The notes: a model not told the origin generated them from the sequence alone. A stretch of 64,000 bases of DNA from Fistulifera solaris (GCA_030295235.1 AP026162.1:2046001-2110000); one strand, 5' to 3'. Shown: positions 33,698 to 46,250, counted from the first letter of the stretch. Translations and numbers: made by a program.

Positions 33698-36600
33698 CTA
33701 TCGGCGTCTCGACCCTTGCGTAGCAGACATTTTTTCGTTCTTGTTCGTGCACGAAAGTGTCACCATGTCGAACCGATCGTCAACTTTGCTGTAAAGGAGA
33801 ATGGTGATGAGCGCGGAGCTTTCAAAGTTGGACTGGTCGGACCCAGGACCATGGCCCCACAGTCCGTGGCGTCGCATGAAATTGTCAATGGCTAGACCAA
33901 GAGTTTTTAAAGATCGCTTGTGCTTGGCGCCGTGACGCTCTAACATTTCATTGCAAGCACCTACCGCAGATTGTTCTTTTCGTTCCCGTCGCATCAGCGC
34001 AGTCCCAAAGTCACGAAGTACCCAAAACGATACGTCAGCAAGAGCAAAGACAGGGATAGTGGGCACCCCCATGGACGCAAGTCTTGATGGGTCCTGCATG
34101 CCCTTAATGAATGACTCCGCAGACAGCGCAATGGTTTTCATTGACTTTAAGCATGTCTTTGGGGTTTCAGTTTTCGAAATTTCTCTGTCAACACCGTAAT
34201 ATGTATCATTTTCGATGTAGATACATTTTACGGAGGCTGTTTGACTCGGACGATTTCGTGGCTCGCGAGTTTTATACGGAGTAAGATTCACGGCCGTATC
34301 TTCTTGGCTATCACTATTCATGACTGCAGCAAGGATACTTGGTGCCAATTCGGCGAGAGCCACCAATCGTTCATTTATGTTGTTTGATTGACCAGAGTCT
34401 ATCGTTACTTGTCGGAGCCTTACCGAACCCTTGTCACGAAGAAGATGAGGTTGAACGATGACTATAAAAGGTATCTTCAGTAAAGCGCATACTCCATGTA
34501 ACTCCATTAATGACCAATCACTTTCGCCGCTTTCTTCAGAGTTGTTGCCAGCCCGTCGAACGAGACTAAGCATAACAGAGCTTTGAGAAAGATATTCTGC
34601 AGAAACGCCTTCAGCCCAAAGCCTGGCTGCTACGATGGCTCGCTCGCGCTGGCCGCCTGAATCTGTAAATGAACTCAATAATGAGTTGTCCATAGCAAGC
34701 AATTCGTTGAAAATGCATGGCAATCAAACATACCTAATCCATGCACACTTGCTACGATGCAATGAACAGATTTCGAAAAATTGAGCGGGTGACCAAGACT
34801 CCGTCTGAGTAAATCGATATTTTGACTGTCTGTATCAATGTTCCTACTTTCATTCCCAGATTGATTTCCATCTTGTCTCCCAAGCATCGTTGCATCAATG
34901 TAAATAAGTTCAACAAACTTACCCACGAAAAATCGAACACCAACACAAACAGGGATGGGAGCAGATGTATAGTGAGATACAGTAGCGGAAGCAAAGTTTC
35001 CTGGGGGCCGGAAGCGCCTCACTAAATCTGAGTAGTAACCCCCTTCAGCCACTCGAGTGCCAAGATTATCATGGTGCTCTTCGGGATCGCATGGAGATGA
35101 AAAGTAATTTTCGGGTAAAATTATCGCTTGGAATATCGACCCACCGTGATAGTACTTTCTCCGCTGCCTCAATCCCAAGTCGAAAGCAATGAAAAGTGGA
35201 CGGCGCATTAATGGTTGACCGCCTTCAGTCTTTTTACCAAATAAAAGTGGACCAATGTGCATTTTCTCCAGCGACTCCACTAAATTTTTAACGCTCTTCA
35301 AACTTTTGGCCGCGTCTTCGAAGCGTTTCAATCGTTTCGGGTCAGCAACCTTCGGTTCAAGCTTTCGTAGTTCAGACAGACCATGTTTGAGCATCTCAAT
35401 GCTAGTGTTGATATCAAGATGCAAAGGGACGCACTTAGATACAAACATAAGAAATCTGTCGGCGCTAGTTTTCGGCATCCCTTGTCGCCTGATAAGCTCT
35501 TCAAGCGTAGAGGAGATTCGCTCGATTCGGTGTTTCCTTTCGTCCTGCTTTTCGGTGTGGGTGAGCAACAAAAGCCTCGGAGTGGGAGATGTAAATTTCG
35601 TAAGAATGTGCAAACAGGATCTCCGAATGGTATCTTTCAAGGGAATCTGACACAAATCCAGAATGCAGTCCGCAAGCCTTGTGTGGTTAAGGCGAATATA
35701 CCATGGTATTGGAGCTTCCACTTCCTTGTCAATTTGTATCTTGGAGTTGCGGTAAGACGGAAGAAGAGCAATTGCTTGAGCAATTACCATAATGACCTCT
35801 GACTCCAAGAGATCGCTTTCGATGTTTTCGTGGATAATGTCAAAAGAAGCTTCAAGCGACTCTCGAGGATGACCACCAGCAATCGATTTATGATAAACGC
35901 GGTCAATATCATAGCGTTTTAGATTACTAGTTGCCGAACCACCACGACTCACGGCACGAGCTATAAACACCAGCATCAGGTCCAGAATACCACGAAATAT
36001 GAAAACACACAGTCGACGTACCAAAAGAAACTGTCAGGTCTTCCGGCAAAGATAGAACGGCACCTCTGCTATTTAATACCTCAGCTGGACCTCCAGTTGC
36101 ATTGCTTCCGGAAGAATGATTTGGTCGGGGGCGAAGCAACGGATTTTGGAGACGCGAGGCTCCGTGCATATGAAATACGGCTTTCAGCTTTTCGCATACA
36201 GTTTCAACAACAAACGGGTCGGATCCTAAAACGCCGTCTATAGTCCCAGCAATCGCAGCTGAAGTAGCGGCACGCATCGAGAAAATCCCAGCTGTCCGTT
36301 GAGTCGAACGTTTCATGCCACTGTTATGCCAAGCCAAATATTGAGCAACCGAAGAATGAGCAACGAAATCTGTCGGTGATTTTGAACTTACATCCCTTTT
36401 CCGAATCCGCCCACCTTACCAGCTTGTCTTGAGCGTTTTAACTTACGGAACATGAGTAGATGGACACTTGATGTAATCGTACACAAAATTATTTCTTACC
36501 GAGTATGTGGCCGCCAAGAAGGAGCACGGATTCATGGCAAGCGTGCGGAGCGATGCAATATCAACCGCACCCATCCGAACATCGCTGATGGCCCGCATTA

Positions 36601-39600
36601 GATCTTCTGTAAGGTCAGTACGCGTATTCGCTTGGACTGCAACATCTGTGTCAAACGTCTTTACATATGTCAGCACACCAAATGATGGTAAAGGAATAGC
36701 AACAAAGCATACTTACGGCATCGACGACATCGGCTTGATGCCTAGCGAAGAGAGCATCAATTATCTGCAGATAACTCTCCGACTTGAGTGATGAAACAGG
36801 CTATTAGCTGAAGTCTTGAGTAAATCATCTTATTCGGTTCGATCGTACTTACTTGCGAAGTCGTCAGCAGCTCCAGTGCCTCTTCGAGATATTTTCGTTC
36901 AAGTTCAATTTTTCTAGGAAGTAACTCGCTTGAAAGTAAATCTTCAGCTGAGGTAGAGTCTGGATAAGACAGATTACTCAAATCAAATGCTATCCACAGA
37001 GTTTGAACGTACCACTTGGCCTATTTTTCGGTTCTCTCTCCAAACACCAAAGGATGATTCTGAAAGAGTTTCATTAGATTGTCCAAAAACATGCTAACAA
37101 GCCGGAACCCGTGACTTACCTCTGACACTGCTCAGTAGTTGAGGAAAGGAAAAGCGGGGGAAACGATCCGCTGCTAGTGCCCGAAAATCCGTAGAGGGCA
37201 TTGTCCGTGGGCTTCCGTTTGAGAGTCGAGAAGCATGGTCACCCCGTAGCTTCGTAAGAGTCTCGGCCCGTTCCATATAAGTCTGAAAAGGCGGATGGAA
37301 CATCTCAAACAATATGATGCCAAAGCTAAATATATCCGCTTGGACAGTGTACGATGCCTCCCCCTTACCGCTCGACAAAACGCGCTCCTGTTCAGCTAAA
37401 AGAGAGATGAGGAAGATGTGAGTTGATGCTAATTAATCATATACTTTGTTAAAATGATATTTGTACTCACGCTGCGCGGCGATCAGTTAGATCATTATAT
37501 CGAAGTGATGCAAGTGGCAATGAGAAAAGACACAACATACTTACTGCACGATAAAATGTTGTCCCCACCCCTCTTGAATTACCAAGAAGTCGACATAAAT
37601 ATTAGCAAACAAAGAGCAGAAAAGCAGCTTACGAGTGACTGTCTTACCCCGTCATTGATTCCTCAACCGAAAAAGCAGATGTTCCTCCAGATGGTATCAT
37701 GGGGTCCCCAATAAGTCTTGATATGTCCTCAGTATCATCATAGATATTGTCGCCATCAATTTGTTTTGACTCATCTCTACCGCCCTTATCGCGATGTTTC
37801 GTGGCAAGACCAAAATCACCCAAACGTATATTTTGCTCGTGATCAAGAAACACGTTTCCTGGCTTTAAGTCACGATGAATGATGTTTTGTCCGTGGATGT
37901 AAATAAGTGCCTCGAGCATTTGTCGCGCAAGTCTCCATACGCCGTTCTCTTCCATGCTAAGAACATCGCCATCATCGATCAACTTCCTCAATGTAGTTGA
38001 GCAGTACTCCATCTGAATGTAAAGAATTGTTTGGCCATCACCAGCACCGACTTTAACCGACGACTGATCCCACCCTTCACTATCAGAATCGCTCCAATTC
38101 TTCTTTTTGCTCGTTTGATTGAGTAATGTGTCATATGCATTATTTTGAAAACCGAGTCCACTTAGAAGCGGACTGTTAATTCCATGATTGATTTCGTTCT
38201 CCAATAAATTTACCATGGAGTCAGAATGTTTGTCAAGTGCGCTTTTCTCCAGACTTGGATTTCTCTTTTTGGAATCGACACTGTTGTCACTCTCTAAGCC
38301 ATCACTATCGTTTGATCTATTTGCTAAATGTCCCAACAAGTGATTCTCTACGGGAGAATTTGTCCACCAGCCGCTAGATGATCCGTTGCTGCTGTCGTCA
38401 CCGCTCTCCTCCTCCGCGGATTTCACAGGCTCGCTCACAGTCTCTTCGGGAATTGTTTTGCTCCCTTCCATCCAAGCCTGATAGTACCGCACGATGTGTT
38501 TGTGTGTCATTCGACTAATGGTCGTCACTTCGCGGCGTAGCTTTCGATTTTGCAAGGCAGCATGATTCGCAAAACGACCACTTTCTGATTCCAAAATAAT
38601 TTTTTTGATGGCATATATTCTTCGATCGAGTCTATTGCGAACTTTCACAACCTCCCCGCCGCCCCCCTCGACCAAGAACACCAAGTTCAACAAAATCAGA
38701 TTGGTATCTCGATGCCGAAGGTGCGACGTAACCGTCATCATCGTCAAAATCAAGTTCATCCACAACGTCATACGCAACGACTTCGTCCTCATTTGACGAT
38801 AGCGACATTGCCCGTTGCCCTCTCCGTTGCTTCAATGCCGCATCCAGTGCCTCTTTTTGTCGTAAGAGCTCTTTTTCTACGTCAGACGACACCAGCGGCT
38901 TGGCAAACGACACTTTGCTGGTTCTAGAGTTGCTAGGCGAAAAAGTCTCCAGTGCAGGACGAGCAGTTTCATTCATCAAACGATTTATTTCTTCACGCTC
39001 CTTCTCCTCTTTTTCTTTTCCATAGCCTCTCTAGCTTTCATCTGTTCCCAAGCCGACATTGTTGGATCACGATTGTGCAAAACTAAGAAATCTTCAGCTA
39101 CCTGGACCAGTTCAATCATCATGACGGACCCCGTTTCTGCTAATTCGGTAGCTCGAGCCTGGAGCTGGGACATGAGCTCCGCTTGTTCTTCCTTTGATAA
39201 CCCTTTCACGTTTCGACATTCAATGGCTGGGGCGACGTAAGGGTATTGCTTGCCCAGCTGAATCGAAAGGCTAAAAAGAAAGTCGACGCAATCATTGAGC
39301 CGCATAGAACATATGCGTCAAGATATAGAAAACAGACCAGTTTACGTACCATATCTTGCATCCAATTTGCGCAGCTGGAACATCGGGCGGACTGACGTCG
39401 ACCTCCAGCCGTTTACATCCCCAAACTCCTTCGACGCATCGGAATTCTTCCCCGTAAACCGCCTCGAGCACAGTAATTTCATCTGCTCGAGAGACCGACA
39501 AATCTTCATACGACGGGATATGTAAATTGGTTTTATTCGTCGGACGCACTGTAGATGATATCCCAGAAACAGAGACGGTCGTCGAAGCAGCCGTCTGCGA

Positions 39601-39690
39601 CGTGGACTTTGGTAGATGCTCGTCGGTCGAATGATTCGAAGAGTCATCATCACTGTCGCTATCTTGCAGAACCGCAAAGAAACCGGACAT
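33698..39690 (-). CDS. GCN2: eIF2-alpha kinase GCN2
   Basis: Twelve exons are inferred: 39690-39350, 39270-37648, 37572-37545, 37471 (1 nt), 37395-37120, 37059-37013, 36947-36853, 36782-36717, 36658-36447, about 36386 (or 36395)-36022, 35960-34734 and 34662-33698. Domains in order are an RWD domain ([17 protein letters not shown]), a charged coiled linker, a protein kinase ([49 protein letters not shown]; large acidic insert between lobes) and a histidyl-tRNA synthetase-like domain ([27 protein letters not shown]). The last part is a weakly conserved C-terminal region. Three one-base breaks occur: an A-run near 39017, the G6 run near 38657 and the C5 run near 37160. Corrected, the exons sum to 1,749 codons, close to yeast and human GCN2. 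It phosphorylates eIF2-alpha when uncharged tRNA accumulates. Confidence 0.93.
37471..37471 (-). other. Candidate single-nucleotide exon of GCN2
   Basis: A lone C (G on the plus strand) lies between an acceptor CGCGCAG and a donor GTGAGT. The introns on either side are 37472-37544 (73 nt, GTAAGT, with a CTAAC branch site) and 37396-37470 (75 nt, ending TCTCTTTTAG). Joining exon ...CGTGCA, this C and CTGAACAG... gives R-A-P-E-Q, the kinase APE motif, in frame; skipping it loses the frame. Confidence 0.6.
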
Positions 39691-40171
39691 GTTCGCTCTC
39701 CTCGCCAGATCAGATTTTCATGCCTTGAAGACTAAACTCTTTTAATGGTGGATCGTATCTATATTTGGAAGGCTAGCAATAGTAATTAGTATTTCATTGA
39801 CGACTTTGTTGCGATGAAAGCCATCAGAACTTTGTAACCTTACAAGTATGTCTCCGGTCTCCGGTCTCCGGTCGTCTTTCAAATCGCGAACGCGTGTCTC
39901 ACAGCCGATAAACTGGCCAATAGCGTCACATCTGGAGTACCGGTAAGATCTTGATCACGGTACACACGGACTGTATGCACGCGGATAAATTCTTCGTCGC
40001 AAGATTTGCCTCCAACATTTTCTTCTCAACAAAAAGATGATGCGATGATCCTTCTTCTCGATCAATGACAATGACAGATTGCTTGAAAGATGTAATAAAT
40101 TAGCGCGACAAAAGCTTAGGAACAACGTTTTGAGAACTATTGATAGTGAACGAGAAGAAACAACGACAAAA
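39691..40171. other. Divergent promoter region
   Basis: This spacer lies between GCN2 and the multi-TM protein gene. A TCTCCGG unit is repeated three times at about 39851-39872. No gene is seen; the frame from 40079 is open but its first ATG is at 40172. Confidence 0.45.
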
Positions 40172-41764
40172 ATGAACTTGAGTCCAAGAGATACGACGCC
40201 TAAGCCCCATTTTTTGAAGCAACGGACCTCCAGTGTTGATGCATACCGAGATGCGACTGTCAATACCTGGTTTTCAGCAATTGGGCTGCTGAAACTGCGC
40301 GAGTTTCTCATCACTGTTGACCACTTTTCAATATGGAAGCGGCATTTAGCCTGGGCCATCGCAGATGGAAAGGAGTTGAGGGACTACATGACGCAACGAT
40401 ACTCCAGTAGTATGGTGTTCCTGTCGTTGCTATTGAGCACAGAATTATCTGTCCTCTTCAATTCGGCCGTGGTAACGACCGACGTTCGTCGTGCTCTCGA
40501 GGAAGAAAGCTACCACACAGTAGCATTCTGGATCGGAATCTTTGTCATCGTATCAGCGATACTTTCTTTGCTGGGTTTGGTGGCAACTTTTACAGCTTGG
40601 GGAATGGTTTCAGCAGTCAACGAAGTGAATGCTCATTGCGTACTTCGAAGCTCTATCGGGCAATACGTCGCCGAGCTCCCGGGGAATCTCATTGTTGGGT
40701 CCATTTACACGTTTTCGATCTGGTTGATCCTATTCTTTTTCCTGTTGTTGCCGGTCGGGTTTTCGTCATTGTTGCTCCTCGGAATCACTTTGGGCCTCTT
40801 GCTGCATATCATTACGGTATTCTCTGCTTTTGGTCGAATCATTATGCATTCAGGAGCTATGGGATCGAATAGCATTTTCGATCCCGATTTTGAAATTACG
40901 TTGTCCCCTTATTCGTTGCACGGAAATCTTTTGGCCAAAGCGCGAGACACCCTTTACAATGGTTCCAGCATTCGCCGTCAGTATGCTGAGACTTACCCTA
41001 TCACCTCTGATCTGATTGTTTTGGACGAACTTAAACGACAAATTTGTCCCCCCAGAAATGACCAGCCTGAATTCGCTTGCGACGCTCCTGACACCGAAGA
41101 TGGTTTTTTACCTTTGATACTTGCCGGACCGTGGGCCAAATCTGAGGACAGTTTAGACATGAGCGATCAAGCCTCCAACGAAGCATTTCAAGACGAGCCG
41201 CAAAACAGAGCTTTCAAGAAAAAACAGTCTTCCATCTTTCGGGTTCCGATCGACGTCGTACGAAACCCGCATGTTCCCCAAGCAGCTGAATTCAACCAGC
41301 GTACAGAGGTCCCGATCGCTCAAAGTTGGTCGAGATCTAGCTCACATAACACATTGGAGTTTATCAAGGACGTGACTGATGCTCAGGTTCTTCCACCTAT
41401 GATGCCCAACCACAGTACGAAGGAAAACACAAATAGCCAAAGCTCCGACGAGTTGCTTTCCAGCGAAAGCAATTACTTGGAAAATGACTTTGATGCTCTT
41501 TTAGGCCCACCTGCGATGGGGTCACGTAACAGGTTGCTCGGGTCTTGGTCACTAGATGACGTTTCGCCGAGCGATGTAGCATCCACAATTACGCCAACTC
41601 GCCCCGTCGTCCTCCCAAATCCTGGTGCTGAAGGGGTCAGCAACTTGGACGCTGTCATTGATGTACAGACGAGTCGATTGTTGAAAGTTCAGTCGCGAGA
41701 CGACGAGCAAAGCCGCCTCCTGAAGGCTCCTGGCGACGAGAATTACGGTTCGACTCGCGCGTGA
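40172..41764 (+). CDS. Unrecognised multi-pass membrane protein
   Basis: From the ATG at 40172 the product is 530 residues, single exon, no frame break. After about 80 soluble residues there are four or five hydrophobic helices: MVFLSLLLSTELSVLF, FWIGIFVIVSAILSLLGLVA, a double-length IWLILFFFLLLPVGFSSLLL plus LGITLGLLLHIITVFSAF. The C-terminal half (about 290 residues) is hydrophilic, serine- and acid-rich, with short repeats of the form SRLLK (TSRLLKVQSRDDEQSRLLKA), and is probably cytosolic. I recognise no family; it resembles many diatom-specific membrane proteins. Confidence 0.7.
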   Translation: MNLSPRDTTPKPHFLKQRTSSVDAYRDATVNTWFSAIGLLKLREFLITVDHFSIWKRHLAWAIADGKELRDYMTQRYSSSMVFLSLLLSTELSVLFNSAVVTTDVRRALEEESYHTVAFWIGIFVIVSAILSLLGLVATFTAWGMVSAVNEVNAHCVLRSSIGQYVAELPGNLIVGSIYTFSIWLILFFFLLLPVGFSSLLLLGITLGLLLHIITVFSAFGRIIMHSGAMGSNSIFDPDFEITLSPYSLHGNLLAKARDTLYNGSSIRRQYAETYPITSDLIVLDELKRQICPPRNDQPEFACDAPDTEDGFLPLILAGPWAKSEDSLDMSDQASNEAFQDEPQNRAFKKKQSSIFRVPIDVVRNPHVPQAAEFNQRTEVPIAQSWSRSSSHNTLEFIKDVTDAQVLPPMMPNHSTKENTNSQSSDELLSSESNYLENDFDALLGPPAMGSRNRLLGSWSLDDVSPSDVASTITPTRPVVLPNPGAEGVSNLDAVIDVQTSRLLKVQSRDDEQSRLLKAPGDENYGSTRA

Positions 41765-41845
41765 TGATGTATTTTTAAAAAAGTCAAGAAACTGTAGAAA
41801 TCAGGCACAGCCTGCGTATAGAAAATGAGATTTATACTTGGACAA

Positions 41846-42733
41846 TTAATCTGAAGCAACCCGCGCTGATTCACCAAAGAGTAGTGTATCTGGTTCGAGA
41901 GGCATATTCATCATGAGGCTAATGGTGAAGAAGAGCACAATCACAAGCCCGATAGAAGTCCACAGAACCACGTTGAAGTACTGGATTTGAAACATCGATT
42001 TGTAAGTTGATACCCAGTTGTTGTTCTGATCGTAATATCCGTAGCCGTAGTATCCACTGTATTGGTCATTTCCGTTAGCATTCTGGTTTTGGTTGTCTTC
42101 CTGCAAACGGCGAGATTGACGACGAGGACGTGCCGTCGACGCTTCTTCTTCAACAACGAGGTGCACAACAATAGTTCTTCCGGATTCATCAGCCATTGAC
42201 TTCAAATTGGAAAGTACAGCTTTCATTTGCTTGTCAACGCCTTTGGCAGCAACAGTGTCAACAGTCACTTTGAAACCCGACAATCCGGCCTTTTCTCCTT
42301 GTGCCTGAGCATAATCAGCAGCTGAGAGTATGTCAATAGTTTCCCAGCCTTCTACTTTCGACAAAAGGGGGTTTAGCTGTTCGCCTTCTACTTCGAGATG
42401 ACCGATAACATTCTCCCGCTGTTCCGAAACTAAACTCGAAACATACGGCATCAAGTCAAGATCGACACCACTTCCGGAAAGTCCAATAACAACACCAGAA
42501 TCCGATTTCTTGAAAAGATCGGGAACTAAGGGCATTCCAGAATGTTGGAGCTTTCGACGGTCGCCGTGCAAAGCTCCCCAGAACGAGGCCACTCCAGCCA
42601 CCGTTGTATCTACATTTTTCGATGTGGATTGATGGACGCTGCCTCCCGCACCAAATTCGAGGACGGCAATTCGAGTAGCGGCTTCGACGCCCGCAAGCGT
42701 AAGGAAGGACAACAATGCTCGTGCGATCATCAT
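41846..42733 (-). CDS. V-ATPase accessory (ATP6AP2/Voa1-like) type I membrane protein
   Basis: The frame is open from 42838, but the ATG at 42733 places a signal peptide (MMIARALLSFLTLAGVEA) at the N-terminus, so I prefer that start (295 aa). A lumenal domain of about 220 residues follows, then an N/Q/Y-rich linker (GYYGYGYYDQ). One C-terminal helix (FNVVLWTSIGLVIVLFFTIS) is followed by a short tail MPLEPDTLLF. The last TM plus a tail with D-(S/T)-(I/L)-(I/L)-(Y/F) is the mark of V0 accessory subunits such as renin receptor/ATP6AP2 and Voa1. These aid V-ATPase assembly in the ER. The lumenal part is too diverged to confirm the family. Confidence 0.5.
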   Translation of the reverse strand: MMIARALLSFLTLAGVEAATRIAVLEFGAGGSVHQSTSKNVDTTVAGVASFWGALHGDRRKLQHSGMPLVPDLFKKSDSGVVIGLSGSGVDLDLMPYVSSLVSEQRENVIGHLEVEGEQLNPLLSKVEGWETIDILSAADYAQAQGEKAGLSGFKVTVDTVAAKGVDKQMKAVLSNLKSMADESGRTIVVHLVVEEEASTARPRRQSRRLQEDNQNQNANGNDQYSGYYGYGYYDQNNNWVSTYKSMFQIQYFNVVLWTSIGLVIVLFFTISLMMNMPLEPDTLLFGESARVASD

Positions 42734-43247
42734 TTTCCCATTGACCAAATTCCTATTGTTTGCTGTCGTGTTGCTGTTGCTGCTGGCTGCCTTCGCTTTT
42801 CGTCGCGGAGGATGGAGCAAGCGAGGCAGACGGACCATCTACGGTGTTGGCGAACTGCTTTCACGTGTTATACTTAGCGGCATTGGTTTTGGCTATTAAT
42901 TACAGTTTAACATAATTCATTACTTGAATGTGGCATTTGTACAGTAAAATTTCTTGCCATTGAGTGCCACTGCGAAGTGAAGTGCGATGGAAACAAAAAG
43001 AAAAAGTGACCTCGTGTGACAATCTAAATGAACTACTTAGAAAACGTCTTTGATAAGTTTCTGTTAACCTTTCTTGCTCTCCTATTATACAAAAAACATG
43101 ACTTTTGGCCGGCATGCGCGTGTTTTTAACAGAACGCTAAAGATTTTGATTTTTGCATCTTCGCATCACAAGCACACGGCAGCGCTACAACAAAAACAAA
43201 GCGTTGCTCTCCAAACAATAACTTTTTAAAATTAGTGTTTGGTTATC
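42734..43247. other. Divergent promoter region
   Basis: Promoter region between the V-ATPase accessory-like gene and dynamin. No gene is seen. Confidence 0.5.
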
Positions 43248-45562
43248 ATGAGTTCTATGGAGCATCTCATTCCGGTTGTTTCCAAGCTACAAGATGTTCT
43301 TGGCGCATTGGGACAAACCACGCATTTGGATCTCCCACAAATTGTGGTCGTCGGTGGACAGAGCTCGGGCAAATCGAGTGTCTTGGAAAACATTGTAGGA
43401 CGCAGCTTTCTTCCCCGGGGGACAGGCATTGTTACTCGACGACCTTTGGTTCTTCAGCTGTTCAATACTCGCCAGGCACCGGCCGATGTCGACGAAATCC
43501 CGAATAAGAACAGAATCATTCCTCCGGGTGGCAGTGCGGAAGAATGGGGAGAATTTCTTCATCTTCCTGGAAAGAGAATGTACGATTTTGCTGATATCCG
43601 ACGCGAAATTGCCGATGAAACGAATCGTATTACAGGGAATAATAAGGGCGTCGATAGCACCCCGATCAATTTGAAGATATTCTCTCCTCGAGTTGTGTCA
43701 TTGACGTTAGTGGATCTCCCGGGCATTGCGAAGGTACCTGTGGGAGATCAGCCCGAAGATATTGAACGCCAAATCAACAGCATGTGCATGAGCTTCATTT
43801 CTAATCCCAATGCCATCATCCTTGCTGTTACCAGTGCCAATACTGATCTGGCAAACAGTGATGCACTCAAATTGGCGCAAGCGGTGGACCCCGAAGGACT
43901 GCGTACGATCGGTGTTTTGACCAAAGTCGATTTGATGGACGAGGGCACTGACTGCACCGAAATTCTTTTGAATCAAGTCATTCCTCTTCGAAGAGGATAC
44001 ATTGCTGTTGTCAATCGTGGACAGAAGGACGTTGTGTCTGATGTAAGCATTCGTGACGGCCTCAAGAAAGAAGAGAACTTTTTCCGCAAACATCCTATCT
44101 ACTCTCGCGATCGATCGATCCTCTCCAAATGCGGTACAGGAAGACTTTCGAAGAATCTCAACAGCATATTGATGCACCATATCCGGGATTGTCTTCCTGA
44201 CTTGAAGACGCGCATTGCTCATATGATGGCCGATGTCCAAAAGGAGCTCGACACCCTTGGTACTGCCGCGGAAAGTTCGAACAAAACAAGCCGAGGGGGA
44301 ACATTATTGAGCCTCCTTTCCAAGTTTGCCACCAACTTTACCAAAATTCTCGACGGTCATGTCGGAGAAGACTTGGACACACGCGAACGCGCAATCAATG
44401 GCTCAAAGAGTTCCGGCGGAAGAGGGTGCGTCGAGCTTTTGGGAGGTGCTCGTATCTCCTACATCTTCACTTCGGTCTTTGCAACCTCGTTGAATTCTGT
44501 TGGTGCTTTTGACGGACTTACGGATGAAGAGATCCGCACCATCATTGCTAATGCCAACGGTACACGCCCCGCTCTCTTTGTCCCCGAGATCAGTTTCGAC
44601 ATTATCGTCCGCCGCCAACTTACGCGTCTCGAACAACCAGGAGTGGAGTGCGTAGACTTGGTTTACGAAGAACTTCAGCGCATCGCCGGTCAAGCTGAAC
44701 CTAGTGAGCTGACTCGCTTCCCTATCCTTCGTGATCGAATGGTAGAAGTGGTGTCGTCTCTCTTGCGTCGTTGTGTCACTCCAACACAAATGATGGTGAC
44801 CAATCTTGTGAAGATTGAACTCGCGTACATCAACACGAGTCATCCCGACTTTATTGGAGGCTCGAAGGCTGTTGCAAGACTCATGGATAAGACGGACAGC
44901 AAAGAGAATGAGCGAAAACGAGTAACAAACGGACGAGGAAGTGCAGGACCTCTCTCCCCTAGCGGTGCTAATAACGTGAACGCCGACGGTGACGAATTCA
45001 AGGATGCCTTGGGATCGCCTTCTGCTGAGAAGGATCACTCTGGACTTATGAACTTTATCTTTGGCAGTGGTGAGAATGGCGCCAAACCGGGTCCTGTCGT
45101 TGAAGAAGCCGAGGACGGCCCGCCGGTGATCGTGCACCTTCCGCAAATGCCGGTGACCATGAAGCAAACTGACTTTCCTATTACCGATCGAGAAGCGGTG
45201 GAAATGGCGGTTATCAAGTCATTGGTTGACTCGTACTTTGGTATCGTCCGAAAGAATTTTATTGATATGGTTCCTAAGGTACGTCCTGCGAGCTATTTGT
45301 GTATGCATTCCGTCGTTGCATTAACTCAAACTGCGACTGTTTTGTCTCCCAGACTATCATGTACTTTCTTGTCAATCACGTTCGAGATTCATTGCAAAAT
45401 GAGCTTGTTGCGGAGTTATACCGTGAAGGGGAAATGGGACAACTTTTGCAAGAGGCAGACGATATCGCATCGCGCCGTCAAACATGTGTCGAAATGAAGG
45501 AGCTATTGGGCAAGGCTCTGGAAATTGTCAACGAAGTGCGGGACTTTAGCACGTACAAGTAG
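43248..45562 (+). CDS. Dynamin-related GTPase (DRP1/Dnm1/Vps1 type)
   Basis: Exons are 43248-45278 and 45353-45562, with a 74-nt intron (GTACGT to TCTCCCAG); 746 aa. The GTPase domain has G1 GGQSSGKSSV (about residues 35-44), the FLPRGTGIVTRRPL G2 region, G3 DLPG (about 155) and G4 TKVD (about 225). The middle/stalk region is followed by an acidic variable segment of about 90 residues and a C-terminal GED (IMYFLVNHVRDSLQNELV... EADDIASRR). There is no PH or proline-rich domain, so this is not a classical endocytic dynamin. Such proteins divide mitochondria and peroxisomes or act in vacuolar traffic; which one cannot be told from sequence alone. Confidence 0.95.
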
Positions 45563-46250
45563 ACACGGCAATCCACTCATCTTATGAAGCACAACAACCA
45601 CAATCCACGCGTTTGATTTTATAACATCAACTGAAAGTAAATCGATAACACATTCGTTACATACTCATAGAGTTTGATTTAATTTGAGTTTGACGTAGTT
45701 CTTCGTGATGGTTGACGTTTTGGTGATGATACACGAGACATAGACTTTCTCAGGGCCCTAGCCGCTTTACGAATTATTTACTCATGATTATTCGTGATTC
45801 ACTCATGCCTTCATGATTTAGAGTGCCACGTGGCACTTTGAAAATTAAGTCGTGGACGAAATATGGTTCCGTTTCGACTATGGATCTGAGTGTACGATCT
45901 GGTTTGCGCTGGCCAGACGCTGCCACCTGGCAGCCAGTCATTGCTTTTTTTGGCATGCGTCGTCTGACCTCATCACGTTCAAAAAGTACCAGGAATCTAC
46001 GTTTGCACCGAATTGCGTCGGTGAAGTCATCGCCGTAGAATTTGTACGAGAAAATACTGGCCATCTTTCCTTGCGGATCGCCGAGGTTCCTTGTTCCTTA
46101 CGTAGAAAATGTACGGCACGGTTCCCGCCACACCGCGAAAAAAATCTTACGGCCACTTTGTTTCATTCCTTTTCATAGTTTCGTTTACTGGTCGAACCCA
46201 ACCACCGTCTCGATTCAAACAACAACTTCCATCGCTTACTTTGCATCAAA
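45563..46250. other. Intergenic region upstream of HSP90
   Basis: This spacer holds the dynamin 3' end and the HSP90 promoter and 5' leader. Open frames at 45774-46257 show no family. I see no perfect three-unit heat-shock element. Confidence 0.45.

Noticed and set aside
44403-45167. 254-codon minus-strand frame opposite dynamin
   Set aside because: Antisense shadow of a well-conserved GTPase gene; no recognisable domain.
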